DNA from: CAWEHU01 sp963808965
GTDB taxonomy: Bacteria; Pseudomonadota; Alphaproteobacteria; Acetobacterales; Acetobacteraceae
Assembly: GCA_963808965.1 (NCBI GenBank)
Contig: CAWEHU010000012.1
Span: 124,001-188,000 of the forward strand
Direction of reading: 5' to 3'
DNA: 64,000 nucleotides
In this document: positions 8,026-16,130 of the stretch, one piece after another
Layout of the letters: every line of letters begins with the position of its first letter
Numbering within the stretch: position 1 is the first letter of the stretch
Notes under the pieces: generated by a model
The model's input: only the letters and a program-made list of their open reading frames with translations
What the model was told of the DNA's origin: nothing
Databases searched by the model: none
Translations under genes and position numbers: made by a program

Positions 8026-8643
8026 TTAGCGGGTGGGGCTGAACCCGCTCAGGCCACCGCCGTTGCCGCCGACGATCGAGCCGAGCGACACGGACTGCTG
8101 CTGCAGCGCAGCGGTCCCAGTGTTCTGCTGGGCCGAGATGATGCCCATACCGTTCATCGAGTTGGTCATGGCCACGCCGTTGTAGCTGGAGCCGCTCACC
8201 CGCAGCTGGTTGCCCGACACCGTGCCGGTATTGTGGGCGGAGGCGAGCACCGTGCTGGTGTGAGTGATGGTCTTTGTCTCGCTCAGGCTGCCGTCACCCA
8301 TGACGCAGTGGCAGTCGCTAAGCGTGTTCTCGACCGAGCTCTTGCTGCTTGTCTTCGTATCGGTAGTCGTGGTGTTGACCGTCTTGTTGTGGCTATCCGT
8401 CGTCGTCCGATTGCTGGTTTGGTTGTCGGTCTTGTTGGTCGTCTCCGTGTTGCTCTTGCTTACATTGACGTTCTTCGCGGTCCCGCCATTGTTGGCGCTC
8501 GCGCTGCCGCCGGGACCGCCCGATGTGGCCGAGCTGGTCTTCGTGTAGGCGGCGTCGCCGGCGTCTCTGCTCGGGCCCTGAGCGAAAGCCGCTCCGGCAC
8601 CGAAAGCAAGCATGGCGCAACCTGCGAGGAGAAGTTTACGCAT
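8026..8643 (-). CDS. Secreted Thr/Asn/Ser-rich protein, candidate major amyloid subunit
   Basis: 205-residue protein from the ATG at 8643, preceded by AAAGGAA. The signal peptide MRKLLLAGCAMLAFGAGAAFAQ fixes this start; an apparent start at 8763 is excluded because it lies upstream of the predicted transcript start. The mature part is low-complexity: Gly/Ser, then a Thr/Asn/Lys/Ser block (about residues 58-105, e.g. SNTETTNKTDNQTSNRTTT). Next is a DCHC dicysteine segment. Two copies of the N-T-[G/A]-x5-Q motif follow, NTGTVSGNQ and NTGTAALQQ. No aromatic-rich or enzymatic motif is present. It is the first gene after the sigma-54 promoter. Composition, export signal and neighbours make it a candidate fibre subunit; no homolog is recognised by name. 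Confidence 0.7.
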   Translation of the reverse strand: MRKLLLAGCAMLAFGAGAAFAQGPSRDAGDAAYTKTSSATSGGPGGSASANNGGTAKNVNVSKSNTETTNKTDNQTSNRTTTDSHNKTVNTTTTDTKTSSKSSVENTLSDCHCVMGDGSLSETKTITHTSTVLASAHNTGTVSGNQLRVSGSSYNGVAMTNSMNGMGIISAQQNTGTAALQQQSVSLGSIVGGNGGGLSGFSPTR

Positions 8644-8770
8644 CGAGAGTTCCTTTCTTTTCTCCGCCGGAGCGGCGGAAGACATGAAGTGCTGTGAGTG
8701 GAGACTTTCAGCGCTGCCCGGCATCCTTCTCCGCCGCTCAGCGCTCTCCCTCCGCCACACCACCTATTCA

Positions 8771-8785
8771 GCAAGCAGTGTGCCA
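8771..8785 (-). promoter_or_regulatory. Sigma-54 (RpoN) -24/-12 promoter
   Basis: Read on the minus strand the sequence is TGGCACACTGCTTGC followed by T. It matches the RpoN consensus TGGCACG-N4-TTGC(A/T) at every defined position but one, with exact spacing. The expected transcript start is near 8759, about 115 bases before the ATG of the first amyloid-like gene at 8643. The sigma-54 activator gene upstream and the enhancer-like repeats at 8880-8930 support function. Confidence 0.8.
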
Positions 8786-8824
8786 TCGGACCGGTATCAT
8801 AACGACATGTTCGGCTTCGAGGTA

Positions 8825-8837
8825 ATTCAATGGGTTG
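8825..8837 (+). promoter_or_regulatory. IHF-like site between promoter and enhancer repeats
   Basis: ATTCAATGGGTTG matches the IHF consensus WATCAANNNNTTR at all defined positions except one. It lies about 40 bp upstream of the -24/-12 element and about 45 bp downstream of the GATACAGT repeats. DNA bending by IHF is commonly needed at this position in sigma-54 promoters. A single short match has limited weight on its own. Confidence 0.45.
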
Positions 8838-8877
8838 AGGCTTTCGCTTGCGGAGCGGGTTACGGAGGATGCTGCGG

Positions 8878-8930
8878 GTGATACAGTCGTTACTTGCGAC
8901 GTGATACAGTGGTTACGTTCGGACTGTATC
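8878..8930. repeat. Triple GATACAGT repeat, putative activator-binding enhancer
   Basis: Two direct copies, GTGATACAGTCGTTAC (8878-8893) and GTGATACAGTGGTTAC (8901-8916), differ at one base and lie 23 bp apart. An inverted copy ACTGTATC follows at 8923-8930 and forms a dyad with the second copy. The block lies roughly 120-170 bp upstream of the predicted transcript start, the usual place for sigma-54 enhancer sequences. It sits between the activator gene and the operon. It is probably the binding site of the Fis-type HTH protein encoded at 9078-10214. Confidence 0.6.
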
Positions 8931-9077
8931 GGTCAAGGAGAGGGCGTGTTCCTGACGCCAGCCGGGCATCGAACTGGGGTCGCAAGCGCTGAAGCCCGGC
9001 GTGTTTCTATAGGCTCCAGCGCAACTTCAAATTCGATAAGTGCGCGGCGGGACTTTCGGGTCAGCGGTGCTTGGCGC

Positions 9078-10214
9078 TTAGATCGCCTGTGGGTTTGCCG
9101 GCTCGTGCGGCTGCATCACACAATGCTGTCCCAGCTCGATCCCGTTGCGCCGCAGGATCCGGTACAACGTCACGCGCGAGATCCCCATCGCTTGAGCGGC
9201 CCGGGTTATATTGAACTGGCTCTCTTCGAGAGCTTTGAGAATCGCGTCACGTTCGGCGCTGCTGCGTGGCTTCGGTCTGGCAGGATCGCGCCGGATGTCC
9301 CGGATGTCAGTGCGTGGGAGGGGCTTTGCCGTCGCAGATGGGGGGCGCGGAGCCGCTTCAAGCCGCAGGTCCGATAGCTCGATGAGAGGGCCGTTGGCCA
9401 GCACCACGGCGCGACGTATCGTGGCGATCAGCTCGCGGACATTGCCGGGCCATGCATGGGCCCGCATCGCCGTGAGCGCCGAAGGGGTGAACCCCTGCAG
9501 CTCGCGTCCGAGCTCCCGCCCGATCTGGCGCAGGAAATACGTCGCCAGGACCTCGATGTCGCCGTCGCGCTCACGCAAGGGAGGCAGGTGGATCGCCAGC
9601 ACGTTCAGGCGGTAGTACAAATCGGCTCGCATCTTTCCGGCGGCAATGGCCTCTTGGAGGCGCACATTGGTCGCCGCGACGACGCGGACGTCCACCTTGA
9701 TCCGATCGCGGCCGCCCACGCGGAGTAGCTCGCCCTCCTGAAGGAACCGAAGCAACAGGGCCTGGAGATCGATCGGCATGTCGCCGATTTCGTCAAGGAA
9801 CAATGTGCCGCCATTTGCGTGCTCGATGTGCCCACGCTGACGTGCAGCTGCCCCCGTGAAGGCGCCCTTCTCGTAGCCGAACAGCTCGGAGGCGATCAGG
9901 GCCGCTGGTAGGGCGGCGCAGTTGAGAGCTCCGTACGGCCCTGACGACCTTCGGGACCGCTCATGAATCGCCCGCGCAACCAGCTCCTTCCCGGTCCCGC
10001 TTTCGCCCGTGATCAGAACCGGAACGTCGCAAGTGGCGAAGCGGCGGACCTGCTCGAAGACCTCGAGCATCGCCGGGCTGTTGCCGACCATGAAGCAGGT
10101 AGCGGGATCTTGCATCGATGTTTCGGAAGCGCCGAGCCCGAACCGCGGGGTGCTTCGGGGCTGCGGCAGGGGCCCGCTGCCCACCTCGAGAGTGCTGGTA
10201 GCCCGGCGATTCAT
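9078..10214 (-). CDS. Sigma-54 dependent activator without sensory domain
   Basis: NtrC-family enhancer-binding protein of 378 residues from the ATG at 10214 (the open frame continues to a TTG at 10247). Only about 40 residues precede the AAA+ domain, so there is no receiver, PAS or GAF domain. Walker A GESGTGKE is at residues 70-77, the sigma-54 contact loop GAFTGA at 117-122, and Walker B GGTLFLDEIGD follows. The C-terminus carries a Fis-type HTH (NITRAAQAMGISRVTLYRIL). It lies immediately upstream of the Fap-like operon on the same strand. It should activate the -24/-12 promoter at 8771-8785 through the GATACAGT repeats. How its own activity is controlled is not visible; expression level or a partner protein are possibilities. 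Confidence 0.93.
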   Translation of the reverse strand: MNRRATSTLEVGSGPLPQPRSTPRFGLGASETSMQDPATCFMVGNSPAMLEVFEQVRRFATCDVPVLITGESGTGKELVARAIHERSRRSSGPYGALNCAALPAALIASELFGYEKGAFTGAAARQRGHIEHANGGTLFLDEIGDMPIDLQALLLRFLQEGELLRVGGRDRIKVDVRVVAATNVRLQEAIAAGKMRADLYYRLNVLAIHLPPLRERDGDIEVLATYFLRQIGRELGRELQGFTPSALTAMRAHAWPGNVRELIATIRRAVVLANGPLIELSDLRLEAAPRPPSATAKPLPRTDIRDIRRDPARPKPRSSAERDAILKALEESQFNITRAAQAMGISRVTLYRILRRNGIELGQHCVMQPHEPANPQAI

Positions 10215-11061
10215 GGCAGGTCCCGAACCTTTATCTCGTGAGCCCAATTGCTGCCGAACGTGCCGGCGGCGCGGAAATGGTCAGTCGAAAACATCGGCCC
10301 TTGCCCGCCGCGCGGAGCGATCTCGGGGTTAGCCGCCGTCCTGGCGAATTTGCGGCAAAAGCGCCTTCGAAAAAGCGGTGTCGTTGCGGTTAACCCGAGC
10401 CCTCTCAGCCTGGTTTACTGCACCAGCGTTCCGGCCCGCATCTTCTGGGGAGAAAGGCTGGCTGGGAAAACTCCATGGCGCAACGAGAGACCGATGCCGA
10501 AACGTTACGGCCGTAAATTGCGTGTTTCATTAATTGTTGTCAAGTAACTACTTTTGAGGTCCGGAGCTAATTTTTTGGTCATGCGATAGGAAGAGCCTGG
10601 GGCGGCCTAAGCCTCGGGAGGCAAGCAGCGGCTTCGCCGTGGTCGCGGGCGAGGTAAAAGAACCTGGCGCGACCGACCGCACGGCCGACGGAAGAGGTCG
10701 GCGCCCAGGCTGCATGCGATGGCAGGCGCAACCCGGGCGGTCTTGACGATCATTCGGGAAATCGGCGCGGCAATCGAGAAATGCACGCCATCGCGCCGTG
10801 CATCGCTGCAGCGGTGCAGCAGCAAGGGCTGCCAGGCTGAGAGATCGACGGGGCCGACATACTCACATCTTGTTCGCAATCCTGCGTGCGACGGTGGACG
10901 GCCTGCGCCGGCTTCGGGCTGCCTGACGACCGTCGGCGCGCTTTCGCTTGAGCAGGTTATCGGGACAGGCTCCCCCCTCGAGAGAGCCTGCCGCTGGCAA
11001 GCTTCCACGGCAGTGCGCTGCTGCGCGGATCGCCCTCCGAATGACAGCGTCTTCGATCAGA
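10215..11061. other. Long intergenic region, no supported gene
   Basis: About 850 bp between the sigma-54 activator and tarD. Two open frames overlap it on opposite strands (10607-11008 minus, 10719-11090 plus). Neither has a recognisable domain, ribosome-binding site or natural composition, and I do not call them. An AT-rich patch at about 10505-10560 stands out from the GC-rich surroundings and may hold the activator's promoter. The remainder could be a decayed gene, but I cannot identify one. Confidence 0.4.
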
Positions 11062-12225
11062 CTATGATGCGAGTTCGTGCATCACCTTGATCAGGTCGGA
11101 CTTGCCTTCGAACCCAATGCCGGGAAGTTCGGGCATAACGACATGCCCGTTCTCTACGTGGACGCCATCGGGAAAGCCACCATAAGGCTGGAACAGGTCC
11201 GGATAGCTTTCGTTACCGCCGAGCCCCAGACCCGCCGCGATCATTAGCGACATCTGGTGTCCGCCATGCGGGACGCAGCGGGATGGCGACCAGCCGAACT
11301 GATCCAGCACCTTGAGGGTGCGGAGATACTCGACCAGCCCGTAGGAAAGCGCGCAGTCGAACTGCAGGTAGTCGCGATCCGGACGCATGCCGCCGTAGCG
11401 GAGGAGATTGCGCGCGTCCTGGTGCGAGAAGAGGTTCTCCCCGGTCGCCATCGACCCCGGATAGAACTCCGACAATGCGGCCTGCAGCGCGTAGTCGAGC
11501 GGATCGCCGATTTCCTCGTACCAGAACAGAGGATACTCGCGCAGCATCTTGGCGTAGGCGATGCCCGTCTCAAGGTCGAAACGGCCGTTCGCGTCAACGG
11601 CAAGCCGTGCCTGGGATCCGATTTCGGCCAGGACCGCCTCGATCCGCCCACGATCTTCCTCGATCGATGCGCCGCCGATCTTCATTTTAACCACGTTGTA
11701 GCCGCGATCGAGATAGCCGCGCATTTCGGCGCACAGCGCGCTGTTGTCCTTGCCAGGATAGTAGTAGCCACCGGCGGCATAGACGAAGACGCGCGGATTG
11801 GCCTCCCGGTTGTGCCGCTCGGCCAATAGCCGGAACAGCGGCTTCTGCTCGATCTTCGCCACGGCATCCCACACCGCCATGTCGACCGTACCGACCGCAA
11901 CCGAACGCTCACCGTGCCCGCCCGGCTTCTCGTTTGTCATCATCGCGGCCCAGACCTTGGCCGGGTCGATGTTGTCACGCGTGTCGTCCAGTAGGCTTTC
12001 GGGTGACGCTTCGAGGATCCGGTCACGGAAGCGCTCGCGGATCAGTCCGCCCTGGCCATAACGGCCGTTCGAGTTGAAGCCGTAGCCGATAACGGGACGT
12101 CCATCCCGAACCACGTCCGTCACGACGGCGACCAGGCTCGTGGTCATCTTGGTAAAATCGATGTAGGCGTTGCGGATGGGAGACGCGATCGGCTGCGTGA
12201 TCTCGCGGACATCAACGATGCGCAT
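11062..12225 (-). CDS. tarD: D(-)-tartrate dehydratase, enolase superfamily
   Basis: 387-residue mandelate racemase/enolase superfamily enzyme that closely fits the Bradyrhizobium-type D-tartrate dehydratase, which converts D-tartrate to oxaloacetate. Visible family landmarks are SPIRNAYIDFTKMTTSLVAV, NEKPGGHGERSVAVGT, the catalytic lysine in VVKMKIGG, and the metal ligands in LAVDANGRF, WYEEIGD and ATGENLFSH. The ATG at 12225 is preceded by AGGAGA at eight bases. It is followed upstream on the same strand by a periplasmic binding protein, suggesting uptake and use of a dicarboxylic sugar acid. The similarity is recalled from memory rather than computed, but runs the whole length. Confidence 0.9.
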   Translation of the reverse strand: MRIVDVREITQPIASPIRNAYIDFTKMTTSLVAVVTDVVRDGRPVIGYGFNSNGRYGQGGLIRERFRDRILEASPESLLDDTRDNIDPAKVWAAMMTNEKPGGHGERSVAVGTVDMAVWDAVAKIEQKPLFRLLAERHNREANPRVFVYAAGGYYYPGKDNSALCAEMRGYLDRGYNVVKMKIGGASIEEDRGRIEAVLAEIGSQARLAVDANGRFDLETGIAYAKMLREYPLFWYEEIGDPLDYALQAALSEFYPGSMATGENLFSHQDARNLLRYGGMRPDRDYLQFDCALSYGLVEYLRTLKVLDQFGWSPSRCVPHGGHQMSLMIAAGLGLGGNESYPDLFQPYGGFPDGVHVENGHVVMPELPGIGFEGKSDLIKVMHELAS

Positions 12226-12332
12226 AGTCGTTTCTCTCCTTTGATGAGGGGATGCCTCGGTTGGGAGCACATCAGCCTCACGGCGGACTACTTTACGCCG
12301 AGAAGGTGGCACCGGTCTTGGCCTGTTGACCT

Positions 12333-13916
12333 CTACTTGATCCGGACGAAGCGCAGGAAGAAGTAGTTATCCGCCATCTGCACCAGCTCGATATTCGACT
12401 TCGCGGCCCAGGCGAGCGTCTGCTGATGCAGGGGGATATAGCCGAAATCCTTTTGCAATATGCCGGCCGCTTCATGGATCATGGCGTTGCGCTTGGTCGG
12501 GTCTTCCTCGACGGCAATGCTTCCCGTCAGCTCATCCACCTTGGCATTCGAGTATCCGCCGTAATTCAGTTCTCCGGCGGGCAGGTTGCGGGTGATGATG
12601 AGATTGTACAGCGGATTATGGGCATCGTACGTGTTCGGGGTCCAGCCGAGCATGTAGAAGTCCGTATCGTAGGTTGGAGGCCCGATCTTACTGAAGAATT
12701 TCAGCTTCGTTTGCGCGATCAGGTTCACTTTCACGCCGATGCGCGCGAGCATGGCGACGACCGCCGTGCAGATCGCCTCGTCGTTCACGTAGCGGTCATT
12801 CGGACAATCGAGGCTCACCTCGAACCCGTCCGGGTAGCCGGCCGCAGCCAGCAGCGCCTTAGCCCGCACGGGATCCGCGCGTGGCCGCACGTCCTGCGCG
12901 GGATCGTAGCCGTTCACGCCCGGTCCCCACATCAACCAGGTGGGGTGCGCCTGCCCTCGCATGACCCGCGCCGCGATCGCCTGCTCGTCGATGGCCAGTG
13001 CGAATGCCTCGCGGACCCGCACGTCCTTTAGAGGGTTCCGGCCCTTGATATTGGATCGGAGCAGCTCATCGCGCCATTGATCCAGGCCGAAGAAGATCGT
13101 GCGCAGCTCGGGCCCGGTGATGAGCTGAAGTCCCTGCGTGCTCCTGATCCGGTCCATGTCCTGCGGCGGCACGGTGTAGATCATGTCGATTTGGCCGGAC
13201 AGCAGCGCCGCGACGCGGGTAGCCGGGTTGGAGATTACGTTGAATTCAGCCCGGTCGACATTGGACTCTGACTTGTCCCACCAGTCCGGATTTCGCTCAA
13301 GGACGGTACGGCGGTCAGGCTCACGTAGCACAAGCCTGAAAGCACCCGTCCCCATCGTGTTACGGACGGCGTAGTTCTCTTGACCCGATGCAAGATTGAC
13401 AGGCTCGGCAGCGTTATTCTTCTCCGCCCAAGACTTGCTCATTATGAGCCAGGTGGTGAGTTCCTGTGGAAAGATCGGGTCGGTCTGCTTGGTCTCGAAA
13501 TCGACGGTAAGTTCATCGACTTTCCGCACCTCCCGCACCAGACCGAGCACGGTGCGCAGCAGCGAGGTTTGTGCGCGCACACGGGCTGCGGAGAAGACGA
13601 CGTCGTCGGCTGTGAAAGGGCTCCCGTCTTGCCATTTCACGCCGCCTCGGAGATGGAAGCGCCAGACCGTGGGGCTGATCTGCTCCCACTTCGTGGCCAG
13701 GGCGGGTTCGAGATCCAGGTTCCGGTCGCGCCGGATCAGGGGGTCGTAGATGTTCGCCAGGAAGGAGAGCTGGAACGTTTCGTTGCGTGTGTAGGGGTCC
13801 ATCGCCTGGACATCGCCGTCATTGGCCCAGCGCAAAATGGCGGCGTTTCCATTCCCTGGGGCGCTTGCGGCCACGGCGAGAAGCAGGACGGCGAGCCGCA
13901 AGAACCAGACCGGCAT
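12333..13916 (-). CDS. ABC transporter substrate-binding protein, family 5 (peptide/opine type)
   Basis: 527-residue SBP_bac_5 protein with a clear signal peptide (cleavage after about GNGNA, residue 25). The family signature region WRFHLRGGVKWQDGSPFTADDVVFS is clear, and LLAAAGYPDGFEVSLDCPNDRYVNDE is typical of the C-terminal lobe. Its length is normal. No permease or ATPase genes lie nearby, so it is an orphan binding protein that must use a transporter encoded elsewhere. It lies 108 bp upstream of tarD on the same strand. Its ligand is unknown; linkage to tartrate is only positional. Confidence 0.9.
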   Translation of the reverse strand: MPVWFLRLAVLLLAVAASAPGNGNAAILRWANDGDVQAMDPYTRNETFQLSFLANIYDPLIRRDRNLDLEPALATKWEQISPTVWRFHLRGGVKWQDGSPFTADDVVFSAARVRAQTSLLRTVLGLVREVRKVDELTVDFETKQTDPIFPQELTTWLIMSKSWAEKNNAAEPVNLASGQENYAVRNTMGTGAFRLVLREPDRRTVLERNPDWWDKSESNVDRAEFNVISNPATRVAALLSGQIDMIYTVPPQDMDRIRSTQGLQLITGPELRTIFFGLDQWRDELLRSNIKGRNPLKDVRVREAFALAIDEQAIAARVMRGQAHPTWLMWGPGVNGYDPAQDVRPRADPVRAKALLAAAGYPDGFEVSLDCPNDRYVNDEAICTAVVAMLARIGVKVNLIAQTKLKFFSKIGPPTYDTDFYMLGWTPNTYDAHNPLYNLIITRNLPAGELNYGGYSNAKVDELTGSIAVEEDPTKRNAMIHEAAGILQKDFGYIPLHQQTLAWAAKSNIELVQMADNYFFLRFVRIK

Positions 13917-13996
13917 GACACGCTCTCAGCATCTTTTTCGATAGTGGGACAGTAACGGACTCGGGGTAGCACGCAATAGTATGCCAGCAGAGACCT

Positions 13997-15229
13997 TCAA
14001 CTCGAGGAACCGGGAAGCGGGGCCACATGCTCGGGTCGGATTCCGATCCCTATCAGCCGCGCCGGAATCGATTGCAGCGCGGGGAGGCCGGCGAGCAGCC
14101 GCAGCGCGAGGGGGACTCTCAGCTTTCCCGTCCTTCCGAGCACGCGCGCGATGATTCGGTTCTGGATCAGCACCTGAATCCGCTGGGTCACGCGGGCGGG
14201 GAGCTCGCGCCGGGTTTGCACCTTCCGCAGATCAGCTTCCGTCAAGCTCCCTCGTCGGAGCGGTTTGGCGAGTATGTTCGCCGTCGCCACCGCATCCTGG
14301 ATGGCGAGGTTGATCCCCACGCCGCCGACCGGGGACATGGCGTGGGCGGCGTCGCCGATGCAGAGCAGGCCCGGCCGGTGCCAGCGGCGCAGCCGGTCCA
14401 CCCGGACGGTCAGCGGGCTGACCGCCTCCCAGGTTTCGATCGCATCGACATGGTTCCCGCTGAACGGGATCAGGGCGGCGACCGTCCGCCGGAATTCTTC
14501 GATCCCGTGTTGCCGCAGTACGTCGAACGATCCTTTCGCGATCACGTAGCCGCACTGCCAGTAGTCGCCACGGTCGATCATGATGAAGATGCTGCCGTTA
14601 TCGAAGCGACCGAGCGTCTCATCCGGATCGGTGGCCAACCGCGGCAGCCGGAACCACAGCACGTCCATCGGAGCGCCGAGCGCCTCGACTTGCAGCCCGG
14701 CAGCCTCGCGCACGGTCGAATGCCGCCCGTCGGCTCCGATCACCAGGTCGGCGCGAATGGCGAGCTCGCCCTCCGGGGTGGTCGCGGCGACCCCGACAAT
14801 CCGCCCGCCCTCTTCGAGCAAGCTCTTCACCTCCGCCTCCATCAGCAGGTGGAAATGCGGCAGGCCCCTGGCGCGCTCGGCGATGAAGTCGAGAAAGTCC
14901 CACTGCGGCATGAAGGCGATGAAAGGGCACTTGAGCCGGAGCCGGCCGAAATCCGCGAGGGTGATTCGCGAATCGCCGATCCAGCCCGTGAGCGTGCGCG
15001 CCTTCTGATGGGGAAGTCGGAGCAGGTCCTCCAACAGCCCAAGCTCATCCATCACCTGCAAGGTCGAGGGGTGGATGGTGTCGCCCCGGAAGTCGCGCAG
15101 GAAATCGGCGTGCTTCTCAAGCACCAGCACATCGACGCCGGCCCGGGCAAGCAGATAGCCCGCCATCATCCCGGCAGGTCCCCCGCCCGCGATGCAGCAG
15201 GTGGTTTCACGCGTGAGCTCGGTTTGCAC
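13997..15229 (-). CDS. FAD-dependent aromatic-type monooxygenase (PHBH/UbiH fold)
   Basis: Group A flavoprotein monooxygenase of 410 residues. The FAD-binding motif GGGPAGMMAGYLLARAG lies near the N-terminus. The DG motif is in DLVIGADGRHSTVRE, and the second FAD motif reads GDAAHAMSPVGGVGINLAIQDA. The open frame runs to a TTG at 15280, but a GTG at 15229 preceded by AAGGAG is the better start. It is divergent from the YciI-like gene at 15309. The substrate is unknown; this subfamily (FAD-dependent oxidoreductase with a C-terminal helical tail) is common in alphaproteobacteria and rarely characterised. Confidence 0.88.
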   Translation of the reverse strand: MQTELTRETTCCIAGGGPAGMMAGYLLARAGVDVLVLEKHADFLRDFRGDTIHPSTLQVMDELGLLEDLLRLPHQKARTLTGWIGDSRITLADFGRLRLKCPFIAFMPQWDFLDFIAERARGLPHFHLLMEAEVKSLLEEGGRIVGVAATTPEGELAIRADLVIGADGRHSTVREAAGLQVEALGAPMDVLWFRLPRLATDPDETLGRFDNGSIFIMIDRGDYWQCGYVIAKGSFDVLRQHGIEEFRRTVAALIPFSGNHVDAIETWEAVSPLTVRVDRLRRWHRPGLLCIGDAAHAMSPVGGVGINLAIQDAVATANILAKPLRRGSLTEADLRKVQTRRELPARVTQRIQVLIQNRIIARVLGRTGKLRVPLALRLLAGLPALQSIPARLIGIGIRPEHVAPLPGSSS

Positions 15230-15308
15230 GGGACGCGTCTCCTTGGAGCGGAGCTTCCCATCCCGGGCGCGCTCGGGCAACCTGACGTGGAAAGCGAAGG
15301 AGGGCTCG

Positions 15309-15617
15309 ATGGCCCAGTTCCTGGTGCTCGCCTATGACGGCACCGACGCTGAAGCGCCTGCGCGCCGGCAAGCCGCTCGCCCTGTGCACTTCGAGCATCT
15401 GCCGAACGTGGTAGCGAGCGGAAAACTGCTCTCCGGCGGAGCGATCCTTGACGATGCCGGGGCGATGATCGGCTCCTATCTGTTGGCCGAGTGCGGCAGC
15501 CGGGCGGAACTGGACACCCTTATCGCTCAGGACCCCTACACAATCGGGGACGTCTGGCGCCAGGTGGAGGTTCGGCCGGTGCGGGTCGCCATCCGAGATG
15601 GCCGGATCACGCCGTGA
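15309..15617 (+). CDS. YciI-like protein
   Basis: 102-residue member of the YciI/dimeric alpha-beta barrel family, starting MAQFLVLAYDGTD. The ATG at 15309 has AAGGAGG six bases upstream. The family's conserved His-Asp pair is present as the His in ARPVHFEHL and the Asp-Pro in IAQDPYTIG. Such proteins are small dimers, some acting as hydrolases or dehalogenases, most with unknown function. It is divergent from the flavin monooxygenase, 79 bp start to start, and may share its regulation. Confidence 0.85.
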   Translation: MAQFLVLAYDGTDAEAPARRQAARPVHFEHLPNVVASGKLLSGGAILDDAGAMIGSYLLAECGSRAELDTLIAQDPYTIGDVWRQVEVRPVRVAIRDGRITP

Positions 15618-15694
15618 TCGGCCGTCGCGTCCTGTTGAGAACGCGGCAAGCCGGCGCATGCTAGTCTGGCGTGGCTAGTTCTTTGGAGGCGGAA

Positions 15695-15814
15695 ATGCTC
15701 AAGCGCATCCTTCTGGCGATCGCCGTTATCGGCGGAATCTCTGGCGCTGCTCTCGTTGGCGCCGGGCTAGCCGCCGGCCCGGCGGCGGCCTGTAGCGGAG
15801 ACAATACCACCTAG
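15695..15814 (+). CDS. 39-residue secreted peptide
   Basis: Tiny gene encoding a signal-peptide-like sequence MLKRILLAIAVIGGISGAA, a further hydrophobic Gly/Ala stretch and a short tail ending CSGDNTT. The ATG is preceded by GGAGG at a good spacing (TTGGAGGCGGAAATG), which argues for translation. After cleavage only about ten residues would remain, or the peptide stays as a membrane microprotein. It is unrecognised. It lies between the YciI-like gene and a small basic protein gene. Confidence 0.5.
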   Translation: MLKRILLAIAVIGGISGAALVGAGLAAGPAAACSGDNTT

Positions 15815-15968
15815 CGGGAACTCTGAAGCCTACAGCTCGACCGGCCAAGTAGCGGGCTCTCGCGACTTGGCGCGCGACGGTGTCGGCGATAGGTCGGAGC
15901 TGCCAGGCGCGTCGCCGCTTCGGGCGATCGTGCTATAACGTCGCGCGTTGGGACACAGGAGGGCGGCG

Positions 15969-16109
15969 ATGGCCAAAGGACAGAAGAGATCCGGTCGAGA
16001 ACCCAAGAAGCCGAAAAAGACGGCTTCGGAAAAGCTCAAAGCGGCCACGCCCGCCTCCCTGATTTCGGGGCAACCTTCTCCGACGAAGGGCGCGCCGAAG
16101 CGCAAGTAG
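15969..16109 (+). CDS. Small basic Lys-rich protein (46 aa)
   Basis: 46-residue protein beginning MAKGQKRSGREPKKPKK, with a basic N-terminal half and a Ser/Pro/Gly/Lys tail. The start is preceded by GGAGGGCGGCG. I recall similar MAKGQKRSN-type small proteins widely in alphaproteobacteria, without known function; the charge suggests nucleic-acid binding. It ends 21 bp before the VWA-like gene, so they are probably co-transcribed. Confidence 0.65.
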   Translation: MAKGQKRSGREPKKPKKTASEKLKAATPASLISGQPSPTKGAPKRK

Positions 16110-16130
16110 AAGGCGGCGCCCGGGTACGCC

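Noticed and set aside
10607..11090. Two overlapping open frames on opposite strands
   Set aside because: No recognisable motif, no ribosome-binding site, low-complexity composition; no basis to prefer either.
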